Shown piece by piece: positions 1 through 7,648 of a DNA stretch of 64,000 bases (its first letter is position 1; the number at the start of each line of letters is the position of its first letter). A program made the position numbers and the translations under genes. The stretch covers positions 248,001-312,000 of the forward strand of contig CAZGEA010000001.1 of NCBI GenBank assembly GCA_964524515.1, read 5' to 3'. This DNA comes from CAZGEA01 sp964524515. GTDB taxonomy: Bacteria; Patescibacteriota; Microgenomatia; UBA8517. The notes under the pieces are model-generated. The model ran no database searches, was not told the origin of the DNA, and saw only the letters and a list, made by a program, of their open reading frames with translations.

Positions 1-343
1 CATATCCACCGAAAGATAATACAACATCAGGTTTAATTTTTATTAACAAATAAAGCGCGTGAATAAATCCAAAAGGAATTCTCAAAAAAGAAAAAAATGC
101 TGCTATAGAAAGTCTCCTTGAAAGTTTTCCAGAATACAAACTATGCATTAACACATTTTTTCTAGGGAAAATAATTTGCTCAAGTGTTTTTATTTTTTTT
201 CCTTCAATTGAAGTTTTAGCTCCGATAAAATGTATTTCAATATCTTTATGTTCTTTTTGAATTTCGTCAATAACACAATATGCTGTTGTTGCAGCATGGC
301 CACCAGTTAATAATATTTTACTTTTTTTAATTTTCTCTTGCAT
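1..343 (-). CDS. murG: MurG, UDP-GlcNAc:lipid I N-acetylglucosaminyltransferase (N-terminal part)
   Basis: This is the amino-terminal 114 residues of a GT28-type glycosyltransferase, cut by the left window edge. My translation from the ATG at 343-341 shows the glycine-rich start ILLTGGHAATTAY and, near the edge, DVVLSFGGY, which matches the conserved MurG N-domain segment around the GGY motif. The family adds GlcNAc to lipid I on the inner membrane face to give lipid II. It is the last visible gene of mraY-ftsW-murG, and its start lies inside the 3' end of ftsW (17 nt overlap), so translational coupling is likely. The C-terminal UDP-GlcNAc-binding half is outside the window. Confidence 0.88.
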   Translation of the reverse strand, partial: MQEKIKKSKILLTGGHAATTAYCVIDEIQKEHKDIEIHFIGAKTSIEGKKIKTLEQIIFPRKNVLMHSLYSGKLSRRLSIAAFFSFLRIPFGFIHALYLLIKIKPDVVLSFGGY

Positions 344-1427
344 TTCTTGAAATTCCTAAGATTATACCAAGTGCCAAAAATAAACTCATTAAACTTGTTT
401 TTCCATATGACAAAAATGGAAGAGGAACACCAGTTAATGGAACCAAAGCAATCATTGAACCAATATTTAAAATAACTTGTGAACCAATCCACACTGCTAT
501 TGCACTACTAACAACCTTTGAAAAAACGTCATTACTTCGTTTAGAAATTCGAAACATTCTATATACAAAATATGCATAGATTAACAAAATTGAAACAGAA
601 CCTACAAATCCAATTTCTTCAGATATTATTGGAAAAATTGAATCAGTTGAAGCCTCAGGTAAAAATAAAAATTTCTGCTTAGATTGACCAAAACCTACAC
701 CAAAAACTCCACCTTGTGATACTGCAAAAAGTGCTTGCTGTAAATGATAAGAAGAATTAAGTGGATGTTGCATAACATTTAAAAAATCAACAATTCGCTG
801 TCTCCTGTATGAAGAAAACATTGCAACCATCATAACAATTAAAACTACTCCAAATAAATATTTCATTAACACTTTAATTTCGATTCCAGACATAAATATA
901 ATAGATATTCCAATAGATCCAATTAAAAGTGCAGTTCCCAAATCAGGCTGTGCCATAATTAAAAAACAAACCAAACCAAGTGGTACAAAAAAACCGATAA
1001 CAGATCTTTTCAAATGCGCCAAATTGGCAAGATACAAAATTATAGAAATTTTAACTAATTCAGAAGGTTGAAAGCTCAATGGCCCTAAACTAAGCCATCT
1101 TCTGGCTCCCAAAAGTTTATTTCCAAAACCAGGTATAAGAACTAAAAACAGTAAAAATAAACTAAATGAAAATATATAAAATGAATTCTTTCTCCAAAAA
1201 TCTGTTTTTAATTTTGATATAAAAATCATAAAACAAAAACCAATAAATGACCAAAGCAAATGAAATTTGGTATAAAACAATGGATCATTAAAATGGGTTG
1301 TCGCAGATGGAGTGGAGACGTCAGCTACAAAAATTACCCCCATTACAGTAAGCAAAAAAATCAACAAAAAAAGCACTTTATCAACTGGATTTCTCTTTTC
1401 GTTATTTATCTGTTTCCTGTGTCTCAC
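327..1427 (-). CDS. ftsW: FtsW/RodA-type SEDS peptidoglycan polymerase
   Basis: A polytopic membrane protein of 366 residues with about ten hydrophobic segments, the usual size for SEDS proteins that polymerise lipid II together with a class B PBP. Visible family motifs are GARRWLSLGPLSFQPSELVK (about 107-126), QPDLGTALL (about 160-168), the loop PEASTDSIFPIISEE with the putative catalytic Asp at 262, and a C-terminal PLPFLSYG (about 334-341). Its position between mraY and murG favours FtsW over RodA, but sequence alone does not settle which. It lies 9 nt downstream of mraY and overlaps murG. Confidence 0.93.
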   Translation of the reverse strand: MRHRKQINNEKRNPVDKVLFLLIFLLTVMGVIFVADVSTPSATTHFNDPLFYTKFHLLWSFIGFCFMIFISKLKTDFWRKNSFYIFSFSLFLLFLVLIPGFGNKLLGARRWLSLGPLSFQPSELVKISIILYLANLAHLKRSVIGFFVPLGLVCFLIMAQPDLGTALLIGSIGISIIFMSGIEIKVLMKYLFGVVLIVMMVAMFSSYRRQRIVDFLNVMQHPLNSSYHLQQALFAVSQGGVFGVGFGQSKQKFLFLPEASTDSIFPIISEEIGFVGSVSILLIYAYFVYRMFRISKRSNDVFSKVVSSAIAVWIGSQVILNIGSMIALVPLTGVPLPFLSYGKTSLMSLFLALGIILGISRNAREN

Positions 1428-1436
1428 ATTAATTAT

Positions 1437-2486
1437 TTAAATAAGTGCCAACCACAAACCAAAAATTGCAAGTACGATTCCAGCAATCCAAGCTCTCATT
1501 ACAATTTTAGGTTCCTCCCAACCAATTGCTAAAAAAGTATGATGAATTGGTGCAAGTGGAAATATTTTTCGTTTAAAAAATTTAATTCCAATTATTTGAA
1601 TTGCAGATGATGCAGCTTCAATTACAAATATTCCACCTACGACAAAAAGTGTCGGAACATTACCAACCAATAAACCAACAACAGCAATAGTAGATCCAAA
1701 AGCAAGTGATCCAGTGTCACCCAAAAATATTCTAGCTGGCCAAATATTAAAATATAAAAATGACAAAAGACTGCCAATCCATAATGCGACAAACAAAAAC
1801 ACAGGTGTATCCAAATTAGTTGCAGCAATAACAATATAAGCAATCAAATAAATAACTAATAATCCTGAAGCCAAACCATCCAATCCATCAGTAAAATTAA
1901 AAGCATTTGCAAAAAATACAATTACAAAAGCTGCAAATGGAATAAATAACAACCCCATATGAAATGTTAATTTAATAATCGGAACATAAATATAACTAAT
2001 TCCAAGTTTGTTATAAAGCAAAAATCCAATAATAAAACCAAGAATCCACTGAATAATAAATTTTTGATTTCTTGTTAACCCAAACGCAGAACTACCTGGT
2101 CCTTGAACTTTACCAAAAATCTTAACAAAATCATCGAGCACTCCAAGTAATCCAAAAGAAAGAAATGAGAAAAATATTATAAATAATTCATTTCCAAGAT
2201 TAAATGAACTTTCAACAACAACACCAACCTTGTAAAGAAGTGGAAATATAATTAAAAAAAGAATAGAAACAATAGACAATATCAAAATTCCTCCCCCTAT
2301 TGGGGTGCCTGCCTTTTTATCATGAAGCTTATCAAAAAGTGATTTGTTTCGAGTCACACCTTCACGCCTACGAGTAAAATTAATTTTGTACAAAAGGTCA
2401 ATAAAAGGTACAACAAAAATACTTGTAATAAAGAAAGAAAAAATAATAATTCCCAAGGCCAAAGGCAAAACAGAAGGTATATGCAT
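1437..2486 (-). CDS. mraY: MraY, phospho-N-acetylmuramoyl-pentapeptide transferase
   Basis: The integral membrane enzyme that transfers phospho-MurNAc-pentapeptide to undecaprenyl phosphate to make lipid I. Numbered from the ATG at 2486, the 349 residues contain the Mg-binding pair in LLGVLDDFVK (D118, D119), NAFNFTDGLDG (194-204), FLGDTGSLAFG (D257) and the C-terminal PIHHTF histidines (about 315-316). An upstream GTG at 2498 is in frame. I prefer the ATG at 2486 because GGAG lies 6 nt upstream and a TATAAT at 2505-2500 sits almost on the GTG. It is the head gene of mraY-ftsW-murG and divergent from the hydrolase at 2525. Confidence 0.95.
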   Translation of the reverse strand: MHIPSVLPLALGIIIFSFFITSIFVVPFIDLLYKINFTRRREGVTRNKSLFDKLHDKKAGTPIGGGILILSIVSILFLIIFPLLYKVGVVVESSFNLGNELFIIFFSFLSFGLLGVLDDFVKIFGKVQGPGSSAFGLTRNQKFIIQWILGFIIGFLLYNKLGISYIYVPIIKLTFHMGLLFIPFAAFVIVFFANAFNFTDGLDGLASGLLVIYLIAYIVIAATNLDTPVFLFVALWIGSLLSFLYFNIWPARIFLGDTGSLAFGSTIAVVGLLVGNVPTLFVVGGIFVIEAASSAIQIIGIKFFKRKIFPLAPIHHTFLAIGWEEPKIVMRAWIAGIVLAIFGLWLALI

Positions 2487-2499
2487 ATATTGCTCCACT

Positions 2500-2514
2500 A
2501 TTATACGTTATAAT
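2500..2514. promoter_or_regulatory. Palindromic bidirectional -10 element between mraY and the hydrolase gene
   Basis: The perfect inverted repeat ATTATA-CGT-TATAAT places a consensus -10 hexamer on each strand. The plus-strand TATAAT (2509-2514) ends 10 nt before the ATG at 2525. The minus-strand TATAAT (2505-2500) ends 13 nt before the mraY ATG at 2486. No convincing -35 is visible. The plus-strand transcript would have almost no leader. Promoter function is inferred from sequence only. Confidence 0.6.
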
Positions 2515-2524
2515 TGGTATACAA

Positions 2525-3262
2525 ATGCAAACATTAATTGCAAACTCATTGATAAACTACGAATTATTTGGTGAGAAAAACAAAGAATCAATCATAATAC
2601 TTCATGGGTGGCTAAGAAACCTTATCGAATGGAGACCAATAGCTATTAAATTATCTAATAAATACAAGGTCTATATTCTCGATTTACCTGGATTCGGTAA
2701 TTCACCTCTTCCTGAACAGGATAATATTGAAATGGAATGGTATGGTCAAATAGTTGAAAAATTCATTAAATCAGAAAACATTAAAAATCCAATTGGAATT
2801 GGCCATTCATTTGGTGGGAGAACACTATTAGTGACAGCATCCAAAATAAAATTTAAAAAAATATTTCTTGTCGATACTCCAGGAGTAACAGACCGAGACA
2901 CTTTAACTAATATCAAAATAATTATTGGCAAAATAGTAAAATATTTTCTATTTCCATTCCCAAAATATATTGTAGAAAAAATTAGACTAAAATTTTCACC
3001 AAGTTATAAAAACCTATCAAAACCGTTAATTGAAATATTAAAAAAAATTGTAAAACAAAACTTAACAGAATATGCAGAAAAAATCGATTGTGAATCTATA
3101 TTAATTTGGGGAGAAAACGATAAAGATGTACCTTTACCAGATGCTTTTAAACTAAAAAATTTAATTAAAAATTCGACTTTACGAGTCATTTGGGGTGCAG
3201 GCCATTCACCACATATTGAAAAAACAAATAAATTTATTAACACAATCAACGAATATCTATGA
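2525..3262 (+). CDS. Alpha/beta-fold hydrolase
   Basis: A 245-residue single-domain alpha/beta hydrolase. The oxyanion-hole HGW (27-29), nucleophile elbow GHSFGG (S95), acid in WGENDKD (D199) and catalytic histidine in GAGHSPH (H227) are all present, so it should be active. No signal peptide is evident, so it is probably cytoplasmic; the substrate cannot be told. It overlaps the Mur ligase start by ATGA (3259-3262), so the two are co-translated. Placement among mraY, ddl and Mur ligase genes suggests a cell-wall-related esterase, amidase or thioesterase, but that is inference. Confidence 0.85.
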   Translation: MQTLIANSLINYELFGEKNKESIIILHGWLRNLIEWRPIAIKLSNKYKVYILDLPGFGNSPLPEQDNIEMEWYGQIVEKFIKSENIKNPIGIGHSFGGRTLLVTASKIKFKKIFLVDTPGVTDRDTLTNIKIIIGKIVKYFLFPFPKYIVEKIRLKFSPSYKNLSKPLIEILKKIVKQNLTEYAEKIDCESILIWGENDKDVPLPDAFKLKNLIKNSTLRVIWGAGHSPHIEKTNKFINTINEYL

Positions 3263-4647
3263 TAGATAATATTTTCCCATTAAAACTTCACTTAACAATT
3301 CTTCAACTAGAAGAATACAAATCTTGGAGATTTATTAGCTGGATAATCAAAAATCCATCAATGCGTTTTGTAGAAACAAAAAAACCACTAAAAATAACTC
3401 AAAAAATAAAAATGATAATAGTTGCTGGATTTATTTGGTTGGTACTTTTTTCTTTTATTTCTTATTTATTATTTTCAAATTTTTTTGTGTCTTTAATTAT
3501 TAGTTTATTATTAGCCACCCAACCATGGATATTCATCATCCTTGGTCTATTCACAATTTTGCCATATGAATACTTTAATAAAATAAAAACTGTCAAAGAA
3601 ACAAATTCAAAAATAAATAGTATAAAAAATCTTAAAGTAATTGGAATATCAGGTAGTTACGGAAAAACTTCCACAAAAGAACTTTTATATCAATTAATTA
3701 AAGATGAATTCAAAACTTTAAGAACACCTGATAGCTACAACACAATATTCGGCATCGCAAAAGTTGTTAAATATGAATTAGATAAAACATATCAAGTATT
3801 TATATGCGAACTAGGTGAATACAAAATTGGCGAAGTTAAATATTTAAGCAATATGGTAAATCCAAAGTATGGATTAATTACTGGAATTACTAAGCAGCAT
3901 TTTGAAAGATTTAAATCAATTGATTCAATCACCAAAACTGTTTTTGAATTAGCGGATTTTATTGCAGATAAAACAAAAATTGCATTAAACATTTCATCTA
4001 GAGAAATTAAAAATGAATCAAAAAATTATCCCGATTCAATAAAATACGGAAATGACAATAGTAATGTATATATCAATAATGTAAATTTTGGAAAAGAATC
4101 AACTAATTTAAACTTAATAATTAATAAAAAATTATATAAAGTAAAAACCAATCTATTTGGATTCTCAGCTATAAATAATTTATGTGGAGCAATTGCAGGT
4201 GCTCTAATTTTAGAAATTGATGTTAAAAAAATTATTGATAAAATTCCTAATTTAAAACCATTTGATCATAGATATGAACGTGCTCAACAGGGTAAAACTA
4301 CAATAGTAGATAACACTTATTCAAGCAATATTGTGGGTTTCAATGAAACTATTAAAACTGCATCAACAATAAAAGGAACAAAAGTATTAATTACTCCAGG
4401 AATTGTTGAATTGGGATCTGCAGAATTTGATGCACATCAAGAAATTGGAAAAAATTTAAATGGTGCTTTTGATAAAATAATTTTGGTCGGAGAAAATAAT
4501 AGAACTAGAGCTTTAAAAAGTACTATTACAGACAAAAATGTCTTAATAATTAATGATACAAGAAAAGAATATCAAGAAATATTAAATAATTTAATTGGAA
4601 AATATGATTGGATATTTCTAGAAAACGATGTCACACAAAATTATTAA
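3259..4647 (+). CDS. Membrane-anchored Mur ligase (MurF-like)
   Basis: A 462-residue Mur-ligase family protein. The ATP-binding P-loop is GISGSYGKTSTK (G132 to T137). The middle-domain segments LGEYKIGEVKYLSN and GLITGITKQHFERF and the C-terminal-domain entry DHRYERAQQGKT resemble MurF, which adds D-Ala-D-Ala to UDP-MurNAc-tripeptide. Instead of the usual soluble MurF N-terminal substrate domain, the first 110 residues carry two hydrophobic segments (about 52-73 and 76-103). It is convergent with ddl, whose product would be its substrate, which supports a MurF role. A different amino-acid adding ligase remains possible. Confidence 0.8.
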   Translation: MIDNIFPLKLHLTILQLEEYKSWRFISWIIKNPSMRFVETKKPLKITQKIKMIIVAGFIWLVLFSFISYLLFSNFFVSLIISLLLATQPWIFIILGLFTILPYEYFNKIKTVKETNSKINSIKNLKVIGISGSYGKTSTKELLYQLIKDEFKTLRTPDSYNTIFGIAKVVKYELDKTYQVFICELGEYKIGEVKYLSNMVNPKYGLITGITKQHFERFKSIDSITKTVFELADFIADKTKIALNISSREIKNESKNYPDSIKYGNDNSNVYINNVNFGKESTNLNLIINKKLYKVKTNLFGFSAINNLCGAIAGALILEIDVKKIIDKIPNLKPFDHRYERAQQGKTTIVDNTYSSNIVGFNETIKTASTIKGTKVLITPGIVELGSAEFDAHQEIGKNLNGAFDKIILVGENNRTRALKSTITDKNVLIINDTRKEYQEILNNLIGKYDWIFLENDVTQNY

Positions 4648-5831
4648 GCCTTAGCACCTTTTGAACCACCTGAAGCAAATCCACTTAATGCATTATTTGA
4701 AAAAGTAGTTGTCAATTTTTGTTTTGCTTTATGTTTTACAATTGCATAATCAATCAATTTATCAAGAAGTTTTGTAAAACTAACTCCCGACTCCTTCCAA
4801 AGATAAAATGATAAAGATCCAGGCATTGGATTTATTTCATTAAAATAAACTTTCTTCTCATCGTTACTCATTAAATAATCGATTCTACAAATTCCAGAAC
4901 CACCAATTTCTCTGAAAAAATCTTTAGAATATTTTTCGACTCTCTCAATTACATCTTTTTTAACTTTTGCAGGAACTATTCTTTTAAGTGATGCCATACC
5001 TTTTGACTTACCAGATTCACCAATATATTTATCTTCAAATGACAGCACACTACTCGATTTTATTGGTTCTTCACAAACTGAACATTCATAATTTCCAGGA
5101 ACTCCAATCACTGAAATATTAATTTCTCGAGCATTTTCAAGTGATTCTTCAATAATTGCTTTACTGTCGTAATAAAAACAAACATTTAGAGCATTTATTA
5201 ATTCTTTTTCATTTGTAACGTGAGTTACACCAATCGAAGAGCCCAAATTAACTGGCTTTACAAAAACAGGAAAATTTAACTTTGTTTTTATTTTTTTAAT
5301 TACAGATTTTGTATCATCTTCCCATTCATATTTATCAACCCAACAATCTTTCATTACAGGCACATCAACAGATCTTGCAATAGTTTTACTAAGAACCTTA
5401 TCCATGGAAATGGCAGAGGATCGCACATCACAACCCACATACGGAATATTCATTAATTCAAAAAGTCCCTGAACTGATCCATCTTCTCCATGTCTGCCAT
5501 GAAAAACAGGAAACAAAATATCAATTGGATCTTTAATCATTGATTTAAAAACTGTAAATGCTCCAGGTTTTTCAATAGTATAAGGAGATGTTGGATCAGG
5601 CATTAGTGAAGATTTTTTCATTGATTCAATCTTTTCGATATCACGAAAAGTTTTAGGATCAAAAAAACTATTGTCGCCGACAATCCATTCACCTTTTTTA
5701 GTTATATAAATAGGCAAAACATTATACTTTTCCTTATTCAGTGCATTAAGCACTTGAATTCCAGAAATTATAGATATTTCATGCTCAGTCGATCTCCCCC
5801 CAAACAATACTGCAATGTTTAATTTATTCAT
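4644..5831 (-). CDS. ddl: D-alanine--D-alanine ligase
   Basis: An ATP-grasp ligase of 395 residues that makes the D-Ala-D-Ala dipeptide for pentapeptide synthesis in the cytoplasm. Visible are the N-terminal VLFGGRSTEHEISIISG, the HGRHGEDGSVQG segment, the ATP-grasp loop NLGSSIGVTHV and the metal/substrate motif FNEINPMPGSLSFYLW. The C-terminus has a short Gly/Ala/Lys-rich tail (ASGGSKGAKA) beyond the normal family end. The final TTAA at 4644-4647 also supplies the stop codon of the convergent Mur ligase. A candidate promoter lies upstream. Confidence 0.94.
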   Translation of the reverse strand: MNKLNIAVLFGGRSTEHEISIISGIQVLNALNKEKYNVLPIYITKKGEWIVGDNSFFDPKTFRDIEKIESMKKSSLMPDPTSPYTIEKPGAFTVFKSMIKDPIDILFPVFHGRHGEDGSVQGLFELMNIPYVGCDVRSSAISMDKVLSKTIARSVDVPVMKDCWVDKYEWEDDTKSVIKKIKTKLNFPVFVKPVNLGSSIGVTHVTNEKELINALNVCFYYDSKAIIEESLENAREINISVIGVPGNYECSVCEEPIKSSSVLSFEDKYIGESGKSKGMASLKRIVPAKVKKDVIERVEKYSKDFFREIGGSGICRIDYLMSNDEKKVYFNEINPMPGSLSFYLWKESGVSFTKLLDKLIDYAIVKHKAKQKLTTTFSNNALSGFASGGSKGAKA

Positions 5832-5842
5832 TTTAATTACTA

Positions 5843-5857
5843 ATTATATTTTACCAT
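5843..5857 (-). promoter_or_regulatory. Candidate promoter upstream of ddl
   Basis: On the minus strand this block reads ATGGTAAAATATAAT. It holds an extended -10 (TGGTAAAAT, 5856-5848) overlapping a consensus TATAAT (5848-5843), which ends 11 nt before the ddl ATG. The 14-bp block at 5844-5857 recurs exactly at 7624-7637 before the nucleotidyltransferase gene. The 13-mer TATAATTAGTAAT (5848-5836) recurs before manC at 17301-17289. No clear -35 was seen. Confidence 0.5.
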
Positions 5858-5863
5858 GACTCT

Positions 5864-6880
5864 TTATTTTTTTACCCAAGGTAGTTTGCCATCATTTCGA
5901 GATTTAACATAGTCAATAAATTCAAAATACCTTTTTGGATTAATAAACATGCTTCCATTTCCTGTTCCCAATTCCCAATCCTTACCTTGAAAATCACTTC
6001 CCCCCAACACCAACTTACCACGTTCTCTGCAAACTTTTAAAACATTAATTGGAATATCTAATTTACTCCCACTATTACCCAAAGCACCCCCATGCCAGGC
6101 CATAATACCATCAATTTCACCTGACATTAAACTTTTCCAGACATCAATATCGAATGCACCTTCAGGTGAATAAAGAACAACACCACCCGCTTGATGAACT
6201 TGATCAACTACTTCCGAAAAATGCTTTTGAACAGGTAAATATCCAGGTCTATTTACTGCAAAAAACAAATTGTACAAAAATTTTGCATCAATTCTCTGAG
6301 GGCTATTGTAATATTCATTTTCTCTACATGTATCAATTGTTTTATTCCAAATTTCATAATTAGATGCTTTTAATTCTTGAACAATCTTTTTGTTTACATC
6401 ATCAGACGATTTTGAAATTATTTCACAAAATTTAATAGCTTTTTCGCTCGTCTCTCCATTTAAAAGACTTTTCATTATATTTAGTTCTTCGTTACCTAAA
6501 TTTAAAAATGAAAAACCATTATTTTCTAAAAAACTTTTTTGCTCTAATGCAATTTCCTTATTTTGAATACTTGAACCCTTAACTGAAAAAAGTGGAATAT
6601 CATCAGGATCAAATCCCAAGCAAATCAAATCAGCTCGTTTTCTTTCGTTACCTAAAAAAGTCGTGTACTCAGCTCCTGGCACAATTGCAACACCAATTTT
6701 ATTTCCATATTCAATAAAATCATGCATGTAAGGGGAAACATCTGATTTAGCCAAAAGACCAATAGCAACTACTCCTTTATTCTTTGCCATATCAATTAAA
6801 GAATATGTTGATTGTGCATCATCCAATATATCGTAATGCACATGCATATCTACTCTTTGTTTTGGCGCATTCTCATTCAT
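5864..6880 (-). CDS. PHP-domain protein with degenerate metal motifs
   Basis: A 338-residue protein starting with RVDMHVHYD, the hallmark first motif of PHP metal-dependent phosphoesterases. It also keeps a Glu in the PGAEYTTF segment. Other expected ligand motifs are altered: the usual TDH-type motif reads LLAKSD, the AGG..AHP motif reads HQAGGVVLYSPEG, and the GSDxH motif reads GGSDFQG. It may therefore bind metal differently or lack phosphoesterase activity. It overlaps the nucleotidyltransferase gene by 4 nt (6877-6880), so the two are probably coupled. The substrate is unknown. Confidence 0.72.
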   Translation of the reverse strand: MNENAPKQRVDMHVHYDILDDAQSTYSLIDMAKNKGVVAIGLLAKSDVSPYMHDFIEYGNKIGVAIVPGAEYTTFLGNERKRADLICLGFDPDDIPLFSVKGSSIQNKEIALEQKSFLENNGFSFLNLGNEELNIMKSLLNGETSEKAIKFCEIISKSSDDVNKKIVQELKASNYEIWNKTIDTCRENEYYNSPQRIDAKFLYNLFFAVNRPGYLPVQKHFSEVVDQVHQAGGVVLYSPEGAFDIDVWKSLMSGEIDGIMAWHGGALGNSGSKLDIPINVLKVCRERGKLVLGGSDFQGKDWELGTGNGSMFINPKRYFEFIDYVKSRNDGKLPWVKK

Positions 6881-7617
6881 CTTATTTTATTCTTTGCATT
6901 TTCATATTCTTCTGGTGTATTAATACTCTTCCATTCATTTGTATCTTCCAAAAGATAACTTCTAATTAATTCATTATATTTACGTGAAAGATAAATCAAA
7001 CCTGATGGAAGTGGATATTCATTTGAATTGGGATTTATTGGAAACTCGCCATTATATCTTTTGATCCACTCACTATTCAAACAAAACGCCCCACAAAGAA
7101 TAAATCGTTGATCATTAATATTTTCTAAATTTTCTTTTGTAATAATATCTTCAACAATTCCGTCACCACTAATTCTTAAACCCCCAAGCTGATTAGAAGC
7201 TGTTGTACGAGAAACAAGCATTGTAATCTTTGAATTTTGCAAATAATGATAATTTACAAAATTTGAAAGAGTATTTAATGAATAAAAACTAGAATCATCG
7301 GCAAAAAGCAATAAAAAATCGCTCTCATTAATAAATTGAGAATCCAAAGCTACATGTAAAGCATGGCCTGTTCCTAGCAATTCTTTTTGAATTACAAATC
7401 TAACTTGAGGAAAATCTCTTTTTACAACATCCATTACTAAATCCGCCTTAAAACCAACAACCACAACCACAGTTCCCAAATTATCTAATTTATACAAATT
7501 TTTCAAAGATTTAATAATTATTGGAGTACCATCTATTTCAAGTAAAGCTTTAGGAATATCTCCCCCCATCCTTGTTCCTCGTCCAGCAGCCAAAATTATT
7601 GCAGCAATTTTTCTCAT
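6877..7617 (-). CDS. Sugar-phosphate nucleotidyltransferase (GlmU N-domain-like)
   Basis: A 246-residue NTP-transferase. The nucleotide-binding signature AAIILAAGRGTRMGGDIPKA is at the N-terminus, and QKELLGTGHAL matches the GlmU-type uracil-binding segment; LLFADDSSF stands where family members have the metal-binding Asp. There is no left-handed beta-helix acetyltransferase domain, so it corresponds only to the pyrophosphorylase half of GlmU. UDP-GlcNAc supply for the wall is a reasonable role from context. Other sugar-1-phosphates are possible. It is coupled to the PHP gene. Confidence 0.75.
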   Translation of the reverse strand: MRKIAAIILAAGRGTRMGGDIPKALLEIDGTPIIIKSLKNLYKLDNLGTVVVVVGFKADLVMDVVKRDFPQVRFVIQKELLGTGHALHVALDSQFINESDFLLLFADDSSFYSLNTLSNFVNYHYLQNSKITMLVSRTTASNQLGGLRISGDGIVEDIITKENLENINDQRFILCGAFCLNSEWIKRYNGEFPINPNSNEYPLPSGLIYLSRKYNELIRSYLLEDTNEWKSINTPEEYENAKNKIR

Positions 7618-7623
7618 TTAAGT

Positions 7624-7637
7624 TTATATTTTACCAT
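7624..7637 (-). promoter_or_regulatory. Candidate extended -10 promoter upstream of the nucleotidyltransferase gene
   Basis: Minus-strand ATGGTAAAATATAA contains TGG+TAAAAT (7636-7628), an extended -10 ending 10 nt before the ATG at 7617. The whole 14-bp block is identical to the one upstream of ddl. It lies in the 31-bp gap after the transpeptidase gene, so it may be an internal dcw promoter. Confidence 0.45.
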
Positions 7638-7648
7638 TGGAATACAAA

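Noticed and set aside
3259..3262. TGA recoding as in Gracilibacteria or SR1
   Set aside because: TGA ends several genes at natural ATGA overlaps (for example 3260-3262 and 56010-56012) and no conserved protein needs read-through.
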